Shown one piece after another: positions 41,586 to 50,185 of a stretch of 64,000 nt of DNA. The DNA comes from UBA953 sp945878755 (GTDB lineage: Bacteria > Verrucomicrobiota > Verrucomicrobiia > Opitutales > UBA953), in contig CAMDWM010000001.1 of assembly GCA_945878755.1 (NCBI GenBank), positions 1 to 64,000 of the forward strand, in the 5' to 3' direction. The translations under genes and the position numbers were made by a program. The notes below the pieces were generated by a model. That model made no database searches, was not told the DNA's origin, and saw only the letters and a list, made by a program, of their open reading frames with translations. Numbering within the stretch: position 1 is the stretch's first letter; each line of letters opens with the position of its first letter.

Positions 41586-44498
41586 ATGCGTGTTTTCCTA
41601 GCTCTGTTAACGTTCCTAGCTTCTTGGTCGTCCGCCCTGCGCGCAGCCGAACCTTCCGATGGTGCTTTACGCGTCTTGTATTTCGACGCCCTCGGCTCGG
41701 AGCAAAGCGCCAAGGGTACGCTCCATGACTACATGGCCGCGCTCGGGCGCGACGCTATCTGGTTTGATTACGCTTCGGGTCCCACCCCTTCCGCCGCAAC
41801 GCTTGGCTATTACGATGCTTTGCTGGTCAAGGGCGACGTCCCTGGCCTCGGCAGTGAGGTGAAGCTGCCCGACGGTAAGATGATCGTGGTCTTGCGCTTG
41901 TCGGCCGACGCGAACGCTGAGGGCTTCCGCAAGGAACTCTTGGCGAAGCTCAACCCCGCTCGCGTTACTGCTTGGGAGAAGTTTTTGGCCCAACGCGATC
42001 CCGAGGTTCGCGAAGAGAATCCGAATGTCGCCAACTACGAGCGTCGGCCGAAGGCCCTGACGCTGCAGAAGCCTTTCTCGGTGAAGGGTAGCATGGAGCG
42101 CACCCAAGTCCCTGCCGATATGAAGCTGGTGCTCTTTGCTTCTGAGCCGGATATCATGAAGCCCATCGCGTTTGCCTGGGATAATCGCGGTCGCCTCTGG
42201 GTGGCCCAAACCAGCGACTACCCGCACGGCGTCTCAAAGGACGGGGCCGGCAACGATAAGATTATCATCTGTGAAGACACCGATGGTGACGGCAAGGCCG
42301 ATAAATTCACGGTGTTTGCTGACCGCCTTAACATCCCGACGAGCTTCACGTTCGCTAACGGGGGGATTATAATTTCACAGCCCCCGCAGTTCCTCTTTCT
42401 GAAGGATACCAACGGCGACGATAAGGCCGATGTCCGGTCGACGGTCATGACGGGCTGGGGCGTCAACGATACCCACGCCCAAGCCAGTAGCTTGTCCTAC
42501 GGTTACGACAACTGGCTCCGTGGCGCCGTCGGTTACAGTGGCTTCAACGGTGAAGTTGCCGGCCAACGCCTCGGCTTCTCCCAAGGTAGTTATCGTTTTA
42601 AGGCCGATGGTTCCGCCCTCCAGTTCCAACACCAGTTTACCAATAACACCTGGGCACAGAGCAACAATGCCGCGGGCGATGACTTCGGTGGCACGGCCAA
42701 TGGCGCCCCGATCTTCTTTGGTGGGATCCCCCTGAACGTCACCACTAAGGGCGTTCGCGTCATGTCGGCGAAGAAGATTAACCTCGTCGACCAGGCCCAT
42801 ACCATCACCCCGAACTTTCGCCAAGTCGACGTGATGGGCGGCTACACCGCCGCGGCTGGTTCTAATTTCATCTACTCTGCCCAGCTGCCGGCCCGTCTGC
42901 AGGGTGCGGCGATGGTCTGCGAGCCGACCATGAAGTTGATTAATCTTATGAACGTCGTCCCCCAGGGCGCCGGCTACGTGGCCAAGGATGGCTACAACAT
43001 CGTCGCTTCTTCCGACGAATGGATGTCGCCGGTCTTCGCCTCCGTCGGCCCCGACGGGGCCATCTGGTTCGCCGACTGGCAGAACTTTATCATCCAGCAC
43101 AACCCCACCCCCAGCGTGGGCCGGGGCGGTTACGACGCCAAGACGGGCGTCGGCGGTGCGCACGAGAATTCCCTTCGCGATCATTCGCGCGGCCGCATTT
43201 ACCGGATCGTCTCCAAGACGACCCCGAGCGTCAATCCAGCCCAGTCGACGGCCGACGCCGCTCTCCTCGCGGGTCTCAAGGGCTCGACGCAGTATGGCCG
43301 CCTCCGTGCCCAGCAGCTGATTGTCGAAGGGAAGAAGACCGCGTTGACCGCGGACCTCCTCGCCCTCGTCGTGGCAGCCCAGCCGGACGTCTCCGCCATC
43401 CATGCACTCTGGTCGCTCCACGGCCTCGGTAAGCTCGACGCCGAGACCCACAAGAAGGCGCTGATGTCTGCGGACGCCGCCCTCCGCCGTAACGCCATCC
43501 GCGCTCTCGGTGAAGACGCCGCTGCACAGGCGCTCTTCTTCGGCGCCGGTGTCATCGCCGATAAGGACCCAACCACCCGCCTGGCCGCGATGGTCAAACT
43601 GGCCGAATTCCCCACCTCGCCCGAAATCAAGACGCTCGTCCGCGGCTTGGCGGGCGATGCCGCCGTGCAGTCCGACGAATGGCTTAAGGAAGCGTCCAAA
43701 GTTCTCGCCAAAAAGCACCAGACCCAAATCTACGTCGAAGGTCCCAACCTCCTGCCTAACCCTGGCTTCGAAGACCTCGCGGGCGCTTTGCCCGTCGGTT
43801 GGCAGCGTCGCGACTACGGCAACTCGCCCGGCAACAACGGTGCCAAGTGGGACGTCGTGACCGACGCTGCCATGGTGCACTCGGGTAAGCGTGCCGTCCG
43901 CGGCATCACGCGCGAGAACGGTGACACCAGTTTCTATGCAGAAGTGGCGATCAAGCCTGACACGGAGTACCGCCTGAGTGCCTGGATTAAGACCAAGGCG
44001 TTTCGCGGCAAGGCCAGCCTCAACGACCATATCGGCCGCGCGGAAACCAGCACCATCACCCGCGACACCGATTGGGTCGAAGTCGAGGTCGTCTTCAATT
44101 CGGGTAAGCGTACGCGGTCGTCGATTAACCTGCTCCACGTGGGCAAGGGTGATATCTACTTCGATGATGTGAAGCTCTGCGAGCTGACGGTGGCGGGCGA
44201 AGCCCCCGTGACCGAAGGGGTGGCTGCCCGGGGCGAAGAGATTTACTGGAAGCACCCTGTCGCCGCATGCGTGAATTGTCACATGGTGAAGGGGAAGGGC
44301 AGTGCCATCGGCCCCGCGCTGGATGGCCTCGCCACCCGTGCGACCGCTGCGTATATCCACGACTCTCTCGTCGAGCCCAATAAGGTCTTGGCTAAGGGCT
44401 ATGAGCAGTTGGGAGTGTCCCCGATGCCGCCGATGGGCCTGATATTGAAGCCGCAGGAGCTTGCCGACGTGAAAGCCTTCCTCCAGACGCTTAAGTAA
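41586..44498 (+). CDS. PVC-type haem-binding (CxxCH) membrane-bound dehydrogenase-like protein with carbohydrate-binding module
   Basis: A 970-residue exported protein. After the signal peptide (MRVFLALLTFLASWSSALRA) comes a ThuA-like stub (about 25-120: LRVLYFDALGSEQSAKG). Next is a beta-propeller (about 160-550; IAFAWDNRGRLWVAQTSDYP with EDTDGDGKADKFTVFADRL), of the PVC 'putative membrane-bound dehydrogenase' type. A HEAT-like helical region follows (565-715), then a CBM-like jelly roll (about 718-870; LLPNPGFEDLAGALPVGW). The last domain is a mono-haem cytochrome c with CVNCH (895-899). Such proteins are abundant in Verrucomicrobiota and Planctomycetes and may oxidise sugars; substrate and electron acceptor are unknown. 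It follows the groEL terminator. Confidence 0.87.
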   Translation: MRVFLALLTFLASWSSALRAAEPSDGALRVLYFDALGSEQSAKGTLHDYMAALGRDAIWFDYASGPTPSAATLGYYDALLVKGDVPGLGSEVKLPDGKMIVVLRLSADANAEGFRKELLAKLNPARVTAWEKFLAQRDPEVREENPNVANYERRPKALTLQKPFSVKGSMERTQVPADMKLVLFASEPDIMKPIAFAWDNRGRLWVAQTSDYPHGVSKDGAGNDKIIICEDTDGDGKADKFTVFADRLNIPTSFTFANGGIIISQPPQFLFLKDTNGDDKADVRSTVMTGWGVNDTHAQASSLSYGYDNWLRGAVGYSGFNGEVAGQRLGFSQGSYRFKADGSALQFQHQFTNNTWAQSNNAAGDDFGGTANGAPIFFGGIPLNVTTKGVRVMSAKKINLVDQAHTITPNFRQVDVMGGYTAAAGSNFIYSAQLPARLQGAAMVCEPTMKLINLMNVVPQGAGYVAKDGYNIVASSDEWMSPVFASVGPDGAIWFADWQNFIIQHNPTPSVGRGGYDAKTGVGGAHENSLRDHSRGRIYRIVSKTTPSVNPAQSTADAALLAGLKGSTQYGRLRAQQLIVEGKKTALTADLLALVVAAQPDVSAIHALWSLHGLGKLDAETHKKALMSADAALRRNAIRALGEDAAAQALFFGAGVIADKDPTTRLAAMVKLAEFPTSPEIKTLVRGLAGDAAVQSDEWLKEASKVLAKKHQTQIYVEGPNLLPNPGFEDLAGALPVGWQRRDYGNSPGNNGAKWDVVTDAAMVHSGKRAVRGITRENGDTSFYAEVAIKPDTEYRLSAWIKTKAFRGKASLNDHIGRAETSTITRDTDWVEVEVVFNSGKRTRSSINLLHVGKGDIYFDDVKLCELTVAGEAPVTEGVAARGEEIYWKHPVAACVNCHMVKGKGSAIGPALDGLATRATAAYIHDSLVEPNKVLAKGYEQLGVSPMPPMGLILKPQELADVKAFLQTLK

Positions 44499-44555
44499 GC
44501 GGCGCCAGGTTTCTATTGGATTGATTCAGCCGTTGGCGGGGTCTATCCCTCGCCC

Positions 44556-45053
44556 ATGGCTGCTGTCAAACTCCAGAAGGAATCCAACCCCATCGTCACG
44601 TTACTCTCGTTGTTGGGCGTCACGCTCATCACCTTGATCATCTTGTATGCAGGCCTCCCGGGCACCGGCTTCCATGGCCTCAAGGCAGGCGTGCATTTCG
44701 ATATGGAGTCGGGGTTCGAGGACGCCCGTTTTATGGATAACCGTATTATCTGCGAGTCGAAGGATGCCTTGAAGGACATCCGGGCGGCCCTCGTCGAGGT
44801 GAAGTCCGATTACCCGACTGCCCGCGTCACGCTCAGCCTCGAGAACTACGCTGCGGGGTATAAGTTCAAGGTGCGCTACGTCACTTACTACGCCCAGCGT
44901 TTAAACCTCTTTGACAAGGGGAAACTTTTCCGCCGCGGTTCGGAAGTCGGTGACCCCGACCTCGATGCCGAGGTGAAGGCGAAGGACGACGAACTGGAAG
45001 CCGCAATCCGCAAGGCCCTCGAGACTTATTTCAAGTCCAAGGGAGCGCAGTAA
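44556..45053 (+). CDS. Small membrane-anchored hypothetical protein
   Basis: A 165-residue protein with one N-terminal membrane segment (NPIVTLLSLLGVTLITLIILYAG) and a mixed alpha/beta, probably periplasmic, domain (HFDMESGFEDARFMDNRIIC, ALKDIRAALVEVKSDYP). The last quarter is a charged helix (EAAIRKALETYFKSK). I do not recognise a family. It lies just after the PVC haem protein in the same direction and is followed by a strong terminator; whether it functions with the haem protein is unknown. Confidence 0.6.
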   Translation: MAAVKLQKESNPIVTLLSLLGVTLITLIILYAGLPGTGFHGLKAGVHFDMESGFEDARFMDNRIICESKDALKDIRAALVEVKSDYPTARVTLSLENYAAGYKFKVRYVTYYAQRLNLFDKGKLFRRGSEVGDPDLDAEVKAKDDELEAAIRKALETYFKSKGAQ

Positions 45054-45084
45054 TTCCTCGGACGGCGGCGCCATTAACCCAAGG

Positions 45085-45113
45085 AAAAGGCCCGGATTAC
45101 TCCGGGCCTTTTT
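45085..45113. terminator. Bidirectional rho-independent terminator
   Basis: AAAAGGCCCGGA (45085-45096) pairs perfectly with TCCGGGCCTTTT (45101-45112), loop TTAC, with T residues downstream on both strands. It ends the 44556 gene on the plus strand and tRNA-His on the minus strand. Confidence 0.9.
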
Positions 45114-45121
45114 GCTGAAAG

Positions 45122-45199
45122 TGGGGTGATTGAGGGGACTTGAACCCCCGACCCCTGGTACCACAAACCAGTGCTCTAACCAACTGAGCTACAACCACC
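45122..45199 (-). tRNA. tRNA-His (anticodon GTG), CCA encoded
   Basis: The minus strand starts with G-1 and the acceptor stem GTGGTTG, then the D-arm segment TAGCTC, an anticodon stem CTGGT/ACCAG with loop TTGTGGT, the T-arm sequence GGTTCAA and a matching 3' acceptor strand CAATCAC. The discriminator is C73, pairing with G-1 as expected for histidine tRNA, followed by an encoded CCA (45124-45122). Confidence 0.93.
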
Positions 45200-45227
45200 G
45201 TTCAGTCTTCCTTGCGGAAGGGTGTTG

Positions 45228-45256
45228 ACTGCAGGTTAAACGGCCTCGTCTGTCAA
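45228..45256 (-). promoter_or_regulatory. Possible promoter of tRNA-His
   Basis: On the minus strand a perfect TTGACA (45256-45251) is followed by a 17-bp spacer and TGCAGT (45233-45228), a weak -10. The predicted start would be about 20 nt before the tRNA. Position and -35 favour it; the -10 does not. Confidence 0.35.
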
Positions 45257-45364
45257 TCTCGGACGAAAAGATGGCCAGCAAACACCGATTATTGCGCCTC
45301 CGGGGAGAATTCCTTCATTTGTTCTTCCCCTTTCCTAGCCCGCCCGCCTTTCTATTCTGACATC

Positions 45365-46552
45365 ATGCCTACGTTTACTGAAATTGGCCTCCCTGAGCCA
45401 GTCCTTCGCTCGCTCGCCGATTGCGGTTACGTGAATCCCACGCCCATTCAGGAGCAGGCCATCCCCGTGGTGCTTTCCGGTCGCGACCTCATCGGCGCCG
45501 CCCAAACCGGCACCGGTAAGACCGCCGCCTTTGCGTTGCCGACACTCGCTCGCCTCGGCCCAGCCGCCGGCAAGCCTCGCTGCCTCGTCCTTGTCCCAAC
45601 CCGCGAACTCGCCGTGCAGGTCGACGAAAACTTCCAGAAGTACGGTAAGTACCTCGGTACCAAGACGGCGTTGCTTTACGGCGGCGTCGGTTACGGCATC
45701 CAGGTTAAGGCGCTCGAAGAAGGCGTCGATGTCGTCATCGCCACGCCGGGTCGCTTGCTCGATCTGCATGAACAGAAGATTTTGGACCTGAGCTCTATTC
45801 AGGTGCTCATCCTCGACGAAGTGGACCGCATGCTCGACATGGGCTTCATCGAAGACGTTACCCGGATTGTTCGCTACTGCCCGAAGGACCGCCAGACGTT
45901 ACTCTTCTCCGCCACGGCCGATGAGCGAGTCGGTAAGATCGCTAGCTGGGCCTTACGTGATCCCGTCACCGTCGACGTCCGCGTCGGTCTCGGCGCCGCC
46001 GACACCGTCGAGCACGCCATCTACCCGGTCGATATCTTCCAGAAGTACGACCTCCTCTTGGCTTTGCTGACGAAGAGCGGCTATAAGTCGGTCATCGTCT
46101 TCACCCGTACCAAGCGGGATGCCGACCGCATCGCCGAGTGGATTGAAGGCCACGGTACCCCCGTCGCCACGATGCATGCCGATCGTTCGCAGACCGAGCG
46201 CGCCGCCGCCCTCGCTGGTTTCAAGTCCGGTAAGTTCACCATCATGGTGGCGACGGACATCGCCTCCCGCGGGCTCGATATCCGCGGCGTGACTCACGTC
46301 ATTAATTACAACGTCCCTGAGCACGCGGAGGACTACGTGCACCGTATCGGCCGCACGGGTCGCGCTTCGGCCGAAGGCGAAGCCTTCACGCTTTATTCGC
46401 CCGACGAGATGCATCACCTCCAGCAAATCGAAATCCTGCTCGGTCGGGGCATCGAGCGTCGGAAGCTCGAAGATTTCCGTTACTACTCGGAACCGCAGCT
46501 GACCCCGGGTGGCCCGAAGGCCGCGGCGGTCTCCCGCAAGCGTAACCGCTAA
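45365..46552 (+). CDS. DEAD-box ATP-dependent RNA helicase
   Basis: Unwinds RNA duplexes, probably in ribosome assembly or mRNA decay. The 395-residue protein has the Q motif (TPIQEQAIP), Walker A AAQTGTGKT (about 45-53), PTREL, TPGRL, motif II as DEVD rather than DEAD, SATADE, and the C-terminal motifs VFTRTKRDAD, ATDIASRGLDIRGVTHVINYNVP and HRIGRTGRAS. It is close to the RhlE/CshA group, with a short basic tail. I chose ATG 45365; the frame also stays open upstream across a promoter-like region. ribD follows after 10 bp. Confidence 0.92.
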   Translation: MPTFTEIGLPEPVLRSLADCGYVNPTPIQEQAIPVVLSGRDLIGAAQTGTGKTAAFALPTLARLGPAAGKPRCLVLVPTRELAVQVDENFQKYGKYLGTKTALLYGGVGYGIQVKALEEGVDVVIATPGRLLDLHEQKILDLSSIQVLILDEVDRMLDMGFIEDVTRIVRYCPKDRQTLLFSATADERVGKIASWALRDPVTVDVRVGLGAADTVEHAIYPVDIFQKYDLLLALLTKSGYKSVIVFTRTKRDADRIAEWIEGHGTPVATMHADRSQTERAAALAGFKSGKFTIMVATDIASRGLDIRGVTHVINYNVPEHAEDYVHRIGRTGRASAEGEAFTLYSPDEMHHLQQIEILLGRGIERRKLEDFRYYSEPQLTPGGPKAAAVSRKRNR

Positions 46553-46562
46553 GCCGCCGCCG

Positions 46563-47642
46563 ATGTCGCCCGAGCCCCCGATGCGTCGAGCCTTGGAGCT
46601 CGCCCGGCAAGCCTGGGGGCGCACTCATCCTAATCCGATGGTAGGCGCGGTGATTACCGAGGACGGTGCGATTGTCGCGGAAGGCTTTCATGCTAAGGCG
46701 GGTGAGCCGCACGCCGAGGTCATGGTGCTGCGCAATCTCGGGCGTCGGCCGAAGCCGGACGCTATTCTGTACGTCACTTTGGAGCCGTGCTGCACGCATG
46801 GCCGCACGCCGCCGTGCGTCGACGCCATCGTCGAGGCCGGTCTTCGTACGGTCGTGGTGGGTGCGCTGGATCCCAACCCCGCCCACGCCGGCCATGGGCT
46901 GGCGTTACTGCGGTCTCAGGGGGTGGCCGTGGTCGAGGGCGTCCTCGCCGCCGACTGCACGGACCTTAACTTAATCTTCAATCACTGGATTGTCGCCCAG
47001 CGTCCGCTCCTGGCCTTGAAGGTCGCGTCCTCACTGGATGGTCGCTTGGTTCCTGCGGATGGCATGTCGCCGTGGATCACGGGCGAGGCGGCCCGCGCCA
47101 ACGTGCAAGAATGGCGGGCGCTCTTTCCCGCCATTGCAGTGAGCGTGGATACTTTGCTGAAAGATAACCCGCGCCTGACCGCACGGTTGCCGGCAGGCGA
47201 ACGCTGTGGCATTCGCTTCGTCCTCGATCGGCATTTCCGTTCCGCGGGTAAGGCTGGGTTGAACCTTTTCCGCGATGCGTATAAAGACCGCACGGTGGTG
47301 GTCGGGCTGCAGAGCGCCGTGCGGACCGCCGACCTCCGTTGGTATGAAGCCGAAGGTGTGAACTACTGGTGTCTGCCCGGTGGCCCCGAGGATTTCTTGG
47401 CGAACTGGATTGCCCGCTGCGCGCTCGAGCAGGTCACGGGCGTCATGATCGAGGCGGGTCCCCGCTTGGCGGCAGGTTTAATGGAGGAGGGTAGGGTGGA
47501 CTACCTCTTGGCCTATGTGGCTCCAATGTTCACGGGAAACCCCGACTCGCCAGTCTGGGCCTCCAGCGCGGTCGGTCAGCTGATCGAGCCGCGGGTGCAG
47601 GTCTTTGGTCAGGATGCCCTCTACCGCGGTTATTTGGCCTAA
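46563..47642 (+). CDS. ribD: Bifunctional riboflavin synthesis protein RibD
   Basis: Deaminase plus reductase of the early riboflavin pathway, converting the pyrimidine from GTP to the ribitylamino intermediate. The 359-residue protein has the zinc deaminase domain with H50-A-E52 (EPHAEVMVL) and the zinc Cys pair in LEPCCTHGRTPPC (C76, C85). The reductase domain begins near residue 150 (LLALKVASSLDGRLVPADG, SPWITGEAARANVQEWRA). ATG 46563 is chosen; ATG 46581 is possible. It follows the helicase by 10 bp. Other rib genes are not in the window. Confidence 0.93.
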   Translation: MSPEPPMRRALELARQAWGRTHPNPMVGAVITEDGAIVAEGFHAKAGEPHAEVMVLRNLGRRPKPDAILYVTLEPCCTHGRTPPCVDAIVEAGLRTVVVGALDPNPAHAGHGLALLRSQGVAVVEGVLAADCTDLNLIFNHWIVAQRPLLALKVASSLDGRLVPADGMSPWITGEAARANVQEWRALFPAIAVSVDTLLKDNPRLTARLPAGERCGIRFVLDRHFRSAGKAGLNLFRDAYKDRTVVVGLQSAVRTADLRWYEAEGVNYWCLPGGPEDFLANWIARCALEQVTGVMIEAGPRLAAGLMEEGRVDYLLAYVAPMFTGNPDSPVWASSAVGQLIEPRVQVFGQDALYRGYLA

Positions 47643-47751
47643 GGCGGGCAGGGCGCGGGGCCTTCAGGCCTTTTGTCACCTTTGGCCTCCCAAGGCCTTG
47701 GAGGGCATTTTAAACCCTTTTATGGCCCCTTTGGGGTCACGTGGGGGTCGC

Positions 47752-47781
47752 TTGGCTCTTTTGGCTCGACTTTTCAATAAA
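47752..47781 (+). promoter_or_regulatory. Possible promoter in the 210-bp spacer before the phosphorylase gene
   Basis: TTGGCT (47752-47757) is followed after 18 bp by AATAAA (47776-47781), four of six matches to TATAAT in an AT-rich patch. The same spacer holds a 12-bp palindrome, CCAAGGCCTTGG (47690-47701), of unknown meaning, and otherwise nothing recognisable. Confidence 0.3.
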
Positions 47782-47853
47782 AACTTTCATTAAAGGGAAT
47801 CCGTCTCCCTTTCCCGAAGGGCGTCCTCCTAACCACTTTAACTCGAACCACTT

Positions 47854-49188
47854 ATGGCAGACAAAATCACGGATATTAGGAGGAAGGAAAAGCCTTCTTT
47901 CACGTCTCTCATCGAAAAGAAGCGCGACGGTGGCGAATTCTCCGCGGACGAAATCCGGCTAATCGTCGATTCCATCATGGACTCGGAGATGCCCGAGGCG
48001 CAACAAGCCGCCTTGGCGATGGCGATTTTCTTCCGGCAGATGTCGGCCCAAGAAACCGCTATGCTCGCTGAAGAGCTCCGTCTTTCTGGCGAAGTCATCG
48101 ACCTCGACCGCCTGACCCAGCCCAAAATCGCCAAGGTTTCGACCGGCGGTGTGGGTGACAAGACTTCGATGGTGCTCGGTCCGCTTGGTGCCGCCGCTGG
48201 CGTCATCATGCCAGGCATGAACGGTAAGGACGAAGAGTTCTGTATCTCGACGGTCGAGAAGTTGCGGTCAATCCCTGGCTTCAACGGCAAGGCCACACTT
48301 GAGCAATTCCGCCAGCAGCTCGAGCGCGTGGGTTGTGCCATCACCGAACAGTGCAGTGACATCGCTCCGGCCGACGACCTGCTCTACACTTTGCGCCAGA
48401 AGACGGGGACGATTCCTTCGTTGCCGCTCATCACCGGTAGCATTCTCTCCAAGAAGCTCGCCGAAGGCTGTGAAGGCCTCGTGATCGACGTGAAGTGGGG
48501 CAATGGCTCTTTCATCCGCGACCTCGAACAGGCCAAGCAGTTGGCCCGTATTGTCACGCGCGTCGCCCGCTCGCTGAATCGTAAGTGCGTGGCCCTCGTA
48601 ACCGATATCAACCAGCCCCTCGGCGACTCCGTTGGCACGGGCCTGGAAGTCCTTGAAGCCGTCCGTCTCCTCAAGGGCGAAGGCCCCGAAGACCTGCAGG
48701 ACCTCGTACTCAAGCTGGGCATGGAAGTCGTGCGCCTCGCTGGCGTCGCTGGTTCGACCCTCTCGGCTAAGCAGACCGTCGAGAAGCACCTCACGGATGG
48801 CTCGGCCCTCGAGAAGTTTAAGGCCATGGTCCGCGCTCAGGGCGGCAAGACCGATTGGATCGACGATCCCTCTAAATTCCCGCACGCGAAGTTCATTCGC
48901 AAACTCCCAGCCCCCAAGCGTGGCTACGTCCACACCATCGACGCCGGTAAGATCGCCCAAGGCGTGCGCCTCTTGGCCACGCTCAAGGACGGCACGCTCG
49001 ATCCTTCGGTCGGCGTCACCGAGATCCGCAAGGTCGGCACGCAGGTCAAGCAGGGCGAGCCGTTGATCATGATCCATTACAACGACGAGGCCAAGGTCGA
49101 CGCCGCGCTCCCGTATTTCCGCGACGCCTACCGCCTCGCGCCGAAGCGCCCGAACATCCCGCCGCTCGTCGTCGAGCGCGTGGCTTAA
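47854..49188 (+). CDS. Thymidine/pyrimidine-nucleoside phosphorylase family protein with altered active-site loop
   Basis: A 444-residue protein that aligns over its length with thymidine phosphorylase DeoA/PyNP: N-terminal helical domain with a dimer interface, KVSTGGVGDKTSMVLGP (phosphate loop), PSLPLITGSILSKKLAEG (pyrimidine-binding Ser and Lys kept), GLVIDVKWGNGSF and a C-terminal domain. Two things differ from the family. The His of DKHSTGGVGD is Val95. The signature loop SGRGLGHTGGT, which binds phosphate and sugar, is replaced by GMNGKDEEFCIST (121-133). So its substrate or activity may differ. It could be a specialised phosphorylase rather than a general DeoA. Confidence 0.8.
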   Translation: MADKITDIRRKEKPSFTSLIEKKRDGGEFSADEIRLIVDSIMDSEMPEAQQAALAMAIFFRQMSAQETAMLAEELRLSGEVIDLDRLTQPKIAKVSTGGVGDKTSMVLGPLGAAAGVIMPGMNGKDEEFCISTVEKLRSIPGFNGKATLEQFRQQLERVGCAITEQCSDIAPADDLLYTLRQKTGTIPSLPLITGSILSKKLAEGCEGLVIDVKWGNGSFIRDLEQAKQLARIVTRVARSLNRKCVALVTDINQPLGDSVGTGLEVLEAVRLLKGEGPEDLQDLVLKLGMEVVRLAGVAGSTLSAKQTVEKHLTDGSALEKFKAMVRAQGGKTDWIDDPSKFPHAKFIRKLPAPKRGYVHTIDAGKIAQGVRLLATLKDGTLDPSVGVTEIRKVGTQVKQGEPLIMIHYNDEAKVDAALPYFRDAYRLAPKRPNIPPLVVERVA

Positions 49189-49208
49189 GTCAGGTCGATT
49201 AGAGAAGC

Positions 49209-49242
49209 AAAGAGCCGCGGAAAATCTGCGGCTCTTTTATTT
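49209..49242 (+). terminator. Rho-independent terminator after the phosphorylase gene
   Basis: AAAGAGCCGC (49209-49218) pairs with GCGGCTCTTT (49228-49237), 9-nt loop, followed by TATTTT-type sequence. On the minus strand the stem is also followed by a T-rich stretch, so it may serve both sides. Confidence 0.8.
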
Positions 49243-49293
49243 TCAGCCTTCGCCTAGCGGCATGCCGTCGGTACCGAAGCGCGCATCGTTCAT
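49243..49293 (-). CDS. Tiny overlapping ORF of 16 codons after the secreted hydrolase
   Basis: On the minus strand an ATG overlaps the hydrolase stop codon (ATGA at 49293-49290) and opens a frame MNDARFGTDGMPLGEG that stops just before the terminator hairpin. It is short, and no ribosome site of its own is seen, so it may be chance or a coupled peptide. The segment FGTDG also occurs near the N-terminus of phosphoglucosamine mutase, which is probably coincidence. Confidence 0.2.
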   Translation of the reverse strand: MNDARFGTDGMPLGEG

Positions 49294-50105
49294 TTCAGGG
49301 GTAGCGGAGCTTCGACGACCTGGTTGCCTTCGCGTCGGTAGCGCAGCAGCCACGCGTAGAGCTCGGGGGCACGGAAGCTGTCGGTGATGCCGTGGCCCTT
49401 ACCCGCCAAGAGCGTCAGCCTGACTTGCTTGGCCCCGGCGGACTTGAGTAGGTTGTGCATGCGCTCGGAGCGTTCAGATGGGACGATGTCATCCCGGTCG
49501 CCGTGGAAGATCCAGACCGGCAGCGGCGCGAGGCGCTTGGCCCAGTCGGTGAGATCGGGCGATACGGCCCGGGGGCCGCCAAAACCGAGGCCGCCGGCGT
49601 GCGGGGCCAGGCCGGCGAAGCGCTCGGGGTGGGTGGAGCCCCAGAGCCACGTGCCGAAGCCGCCCATACTATGACCGATGAGATACACCCGGGTTTGGTC
49701 GAAGGGCTGTTCTTTCACCAATTGCTTGAAGAGGACTTCTAGGTCTTCGGTGCGCCATTCGTCTTTCTGGCCCGACTTATCGGGAGCGCACTGGGGTGCG
49801 ATGATGAGGAAAGGCTGTTCGGTCTGTTGGTTAAAATGCCTGATGGGCGGGGCGGACTTCAGCTGGGTCAGGTCGGTGCCTCGCTCGCCCGCGCCGTGGA
49901 GGAAGATGATCAACGGGGTCTTGTCGGTCGCTTTGCCCGCGGCCGGGGTGGCGACCACATACTCGGGATTCAGGAACTTGGTCGCGGCCGCCATGGCATC
50001 CGGCAGGCGCCTCACCTCGATCTTCATCGGCTCGGCCATGGCTCCCAAGGTTATGCATACGAAGGTCGCTAACGACAGGATGAGTTGGTCGAAGGATCGG
50101 TTCAT
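49290..50105 (-). CDS. Secreted alpha/beta-hydrolase (dienelactone/prolyl-oligopeptidase-like esterase)
   Basis: A 271-residue exported hydrolase with a signal peptide (about 1-24: LILSLATFVCITLGAMAEP) and a complete catalytic set: Ser in VYLIGHSMGGFGTWLW, Asp in VWIFHGDRDDIVPSERS and His in GKGHGITDSF. The oxyanion-side HGAGERG is also typical of the phospholipase/carboxylesterase or peptidase-like 'predicted peptidase' group often found with polysaccharide genes. The substrate is unknown. It lies between the phosphorylase terminator and lpxA, on the same strand as lpxA. Confidence 0.82.
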   Translation of the reverse strand: MNRSFDQLILSLATFVCITLGAMAEPMKIEVRRLPDAMAAATKFLNPEYVVATPAAGKATDKTPLIIFLHGAGERGTDLTQLKSAPPIRHFNQQTEQPFLIIAPQCAPDKSGQKDEWRTEDLEVLFKQLVKEQPFDQTRVYLIGHSMGGFGTWLWGSTHPERFAGLAPHAGGLGFGGPRAVSPDLTDWAKRLAPLPVWIFHGDRDDIVPSERSERMHNLLKSAGAKQVRLTLLAGKGHGITDSFRAPELYAWLLRYRREGNQVVEAPLPLK

Positions 50106-50185
50106 GGCAGTGAGTGGCTTGATGCCTAAGGGGCTTAGCGACCGAGGGCGGGCCGGAAGGCTTTCATGCCGCCAACCTAGGCGAA

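Noticed and set aside
42375..44360. A 661-codon open frame opposite the PVC haem protein
   Set aside because: Antisense shadow; no domain or start signal, while the plus-strand gene has a signal peptide and CxxCH.
49243..49293. Remnant of phosphoglucosamine mutase (FGTDG in the 16-codon ORF)
   Set aside because: Five shared residues in a tiny frame are compatible with chance; no further similarity follows downstream.
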